Origin: Nocardioides sp. zg-DK7169
Lineage (GTDB): Bacteria; Actinomycetota; Actinomycetes; Propionibacteriales; Nocardioidaceae
Assembly (NCBI RefSeq): GCF_013155365.1
Contig: NZ_JABJRA010000012.1
Coordinates: 96,628 to 160,627, forward strand
Reading direction: 5' to 3'
DNA: 64,000 nt
Notes under the pieces: model-generated
Databases searched by the model: none
Told to the model about the DNA's origin: nothing
Seen by the model: the letters and a program-made list of their open reading frames with translations, nothing else
Translations under genes and position numbers: made by a program
Shown: positions 62,641 through 64,000 of the stretch, piece by piece
Position numbering within the stretch: position 1 is the first letter of the stretch
Layout: each line of letters begins with the position of its first letter

Positions 62641-63650
62641 CCGGCACTCCGGACGCCCCGGCGCCTCCCGCGATGATCCGGCTCACGGGTGTCGCGAAGA
62701 CCTATCCCGACGGCACCCGCGCCGTGCAGGACCTCGACCTCGAGGTCCGAGCCGGCGAGCTGGTCTGCCTCGTCGGTCCCTCGGGCTGCGGCAAGTCGAC
62801 CACGCTGAAGATGGTCAACCGGCTGATCGAGCCGACCAGCGGCACCATCGAGGTCGACGGGGACGACGTCACCCACGCCGACCCGGTGGCCCTGCGGCGC
62901 AGCATCGGCTACGTCATCCAGCAGGTCGGGCTGTTCCCGCACCGCACGGTCGAGGCGAACGTGATGACGGTGCCGCGGATGCTCGGCCGTGGCCTGCGCC
63001 GCGGCCGCCGCGCGGACGCGGACCGCGCCCGCGAGCTGCTCGAGCTGGTCGGCCTGGACCCGGCGGTGCACGCCGGGCGCTACCCCCACGAGCTCTCGGG
63101 CGGCCAACGACAGCGGGTCGGCGTCGCTCGCGCGCTGGCGGCCGATCCCCCGGTGCTGCTGATGGACGAGCCGTTCGGTGCCGTGGACCCGGTGGTGCGG
63201 CTGCGCCTGCAGGACGAGTTCCTGCGCCTGCAGCGCGACCTGGGCAAGACGGTGCTGCTCGTGACCCACGACATCGACGAGGCGGTGCGCCTGGGCGACC
63301 GGGTGGCCGTGTTCGGCGCCGGCGGGCGCCTGGCGCAGTACGCCACCCCCGCCGACCTGCTCGCGCACCCCGCGGACGACTTCGTGGCCGACTTCGTCGG
63401 CTCCACCAGCGGCCTGCGCCGGCTGCGCGTCACCACCGTCGACCCCGCCCTGCTCGAGCCCCTCGACGGCGTACGCGCGAGTGACCTGGGCGCCGCCGTC
63501 GACGTCGGCGCCACCCTCGAGGAGGCGCTCGCCGCCATGCTCCGCGACGACCGCCCGATGATCGGTATCCGCGACGGCGTCCGCTTCCTCGGCGTCCTCA
63601 CCCCCACCGGCGTGCACCGCACGCTGCGCGCCAGCCTGCGGACCGACTGA
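62631..63650 (+). CDS. Osmolyte ABC transporter ATP-binding protein
   Basis: A 339-residue ABC ATPase. Walker A is [10 protein letters not shown], the signature is [16 protein letters not shown], Walker B is [13 protein letters not shown] and the switch histidine is in [24 protein letters not shown] is typical of OpuCA/ProV-type proteins. The C-terminal 80 residues ([12 protein letters not shown] through RASLRTD) resemble a single CBS-like regulatory domain; many OpuCA proteins carry two in tandem, so the regulatory part may be shortened. Divergently transcribed from both permeases and the binding protein. Confidence 0.93.
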   Translation: MDATGTPDAPAPPAMIRLTGVAKTYPDGTRAVQDLDLEVRAGELVCLVGPSGCGKSTTLKMVNRLIEPTSGTIEVDGDDVTHADPVALRRSIGYVIQQVGLFPHRTVEANVMTVPRMLGRGLRRGRRADADRARELLELVGLDPAVHAGRYPHELSGGQRQRVGVARALAADPPVLLMDEPFGAVDPVVRLRLQDEFLRLQRDLGKTVLLVTHDIDEAVRLGDRVAVFGAGGRLAQYATPADLLAHPADDFVADFVGSTSGLRRLRVTTVDPALLEPLDGVRASDLGAAVDVGATLEEALAAMLRDDRPMIGIRDGVRFLGVLTPTGVHRTLRASLRTD

Positions 63651-63694
63651 CGCTGCTCGCAGATGACCTGCCTGGCGCGGGTGTGCGCGGAACT

Positions 63695-63717
63695 GCGCAA
63701 TTGCTGGGAAAAGCACC
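63695..63717. repeat. Recurrent motif GCGCARTTGC-N8-GCACC, copy 3
   Basis: GCGCAATTGC (63695-63704), 8 nt, GCACC (63713-63717), between the ATPase stop and the IS30 fragment, 45 nt behind the ATPase gene. Confidence 0.5.
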
Positions 63718-63734
63718 TGGTCCGCGCGGCGGCC

Positions 63735-64000
63735 TCAGGTGGTCGGTGCAACATCCAGTAGTTCGCGGAGCCTATCGGCGGGGGTGTCCCAGTCGAGGGT
63801 CTGTCGGGGTCGGATGTTGAGGAGGCGTTCCATCTCGGCGATGTCCTCGTCGCTGACCTGGTTGAAGTCAGTTCCCTTGGAGTGGAAGTCGCGCACGAGG
63901 CCGTTGGTGTTCTCGTTGGTGCCGCGTTGCCAGGGGCTGTGCGGGTCCGCGAAGTAGACCCCGCACCCGGTGGCCAGGGTGAACGTCGCGTGCGTGGCCA
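63735..64000 (-). mobile_element. IS30-family transposase (3' end only)
   Basis: The last 88 codons of a DDE transposase; the gene continues beyond the right edge. [14 protein letters not shown] contains the third catalytic acid (Glu of NENTN), followed by [36 protein letters not shown], the standard IS30 C-terminal signature. The catalytic residues present are intact, so the element may be active. The terminal inverted repeat should be within about 80 nt downstream of the TGA at 63735; I cannot identify it without the other end. GC and codon use are a little lower here than in neighbouring genes. Confidence 0.9.

Overview
The window is about 64 kb of very GC-rich, gene-dense chromosome from an actinobacterium. 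A Nocardioides-like member of the Nocardioidaceae/Propionibacteriales is my best guess, by inference and without any database search. The basis is the GC content, frequent GTG starts, ATGA/GTGA gene overlaps, and actinobacterial markers: Lsr2, ClpC, RadA, DisA, the 33-residue ribosomal protein bS22, a BldN-like sigma factor with a DUF5667 partner, a BldC-like regulator, and the rex-hemA-hemC-hemD operon. Almost everything is core chromosome. The only mobile DNA is the 3' end of an IS30-family transposase gene at the right edge.

Layout. 1-8.7 kb: menaquinone genes menE-menC-menD (minus) and menA (plus), an MFS transporter, an NmrA-like reductase and small membrane or lipoproteins. 8.7-15 kb: a minus-strand overlapping run hemL, histidine phosphatase, TlpA/ResA-like thioredoxin, ccdA, resB, ccsB (system II cytochrome c maturation joined to tetrapyrrole synthesis). 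15-17.4 kb: a secreted lytic transglycosylase and a TauE-type exporter. 17.4-23.3 kb: hemB, then rex-hemA-hemC-cobA/hemD with a recognisable Rex operator. 23.5-31.2 kb: glutaredoxin-like protein, acyl-CoA ligase, HAD phosphatase, BldN-like sigma factor and partner, acyltransferase, epimerase, bS22, BldC-like protein. 31.4-38 kb: acuC, proC, proline dehydrogenase, cytosine permease, a cytosine deaminase of the yeast type and a PucR regulator. 38-46.6 kb: sugar isomerase, Ppx/GppA, an uncharacterised cysteine-rich protein, VOC protein, methyltransferase, radA, disA, mutY. 46.7-50 kb: clpC and lsr2. 50-56 kb: one operon for CoA and NAD precursors (DUF2520 protein, panC, panD, nadB, nadC, coaX). 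56-60 kb: two glycosyltransferase genes. 60-63.7 kb: a divergent osmolyte ABC transporter. 63.7-64 kb: IS30 fragment.

Themes. Menaquinone, haem, cytochrome c assembly and the redox sensor Rex together form a respiratory block. The most striking structural pattern is promoter architecture. About 21 genes have a TANNNT-like -10 element only 6-7 nt before the start codon, as expected for leaderless transcripts. Several sit in back-to-back divergent pairs. In two cases the -10 contains the stop codon of the upstream gene, and in one case two divergent genes each carry the other's -10 inside their coding sequence. A short motif, GCGCARTTGC-N8-GCACC, recurs at three gene 3' ends, and there is a 22-bp tandem array of hairpins behind proC. 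I found no rRNA, tRNA, CRISPR array, prophage or defence island.
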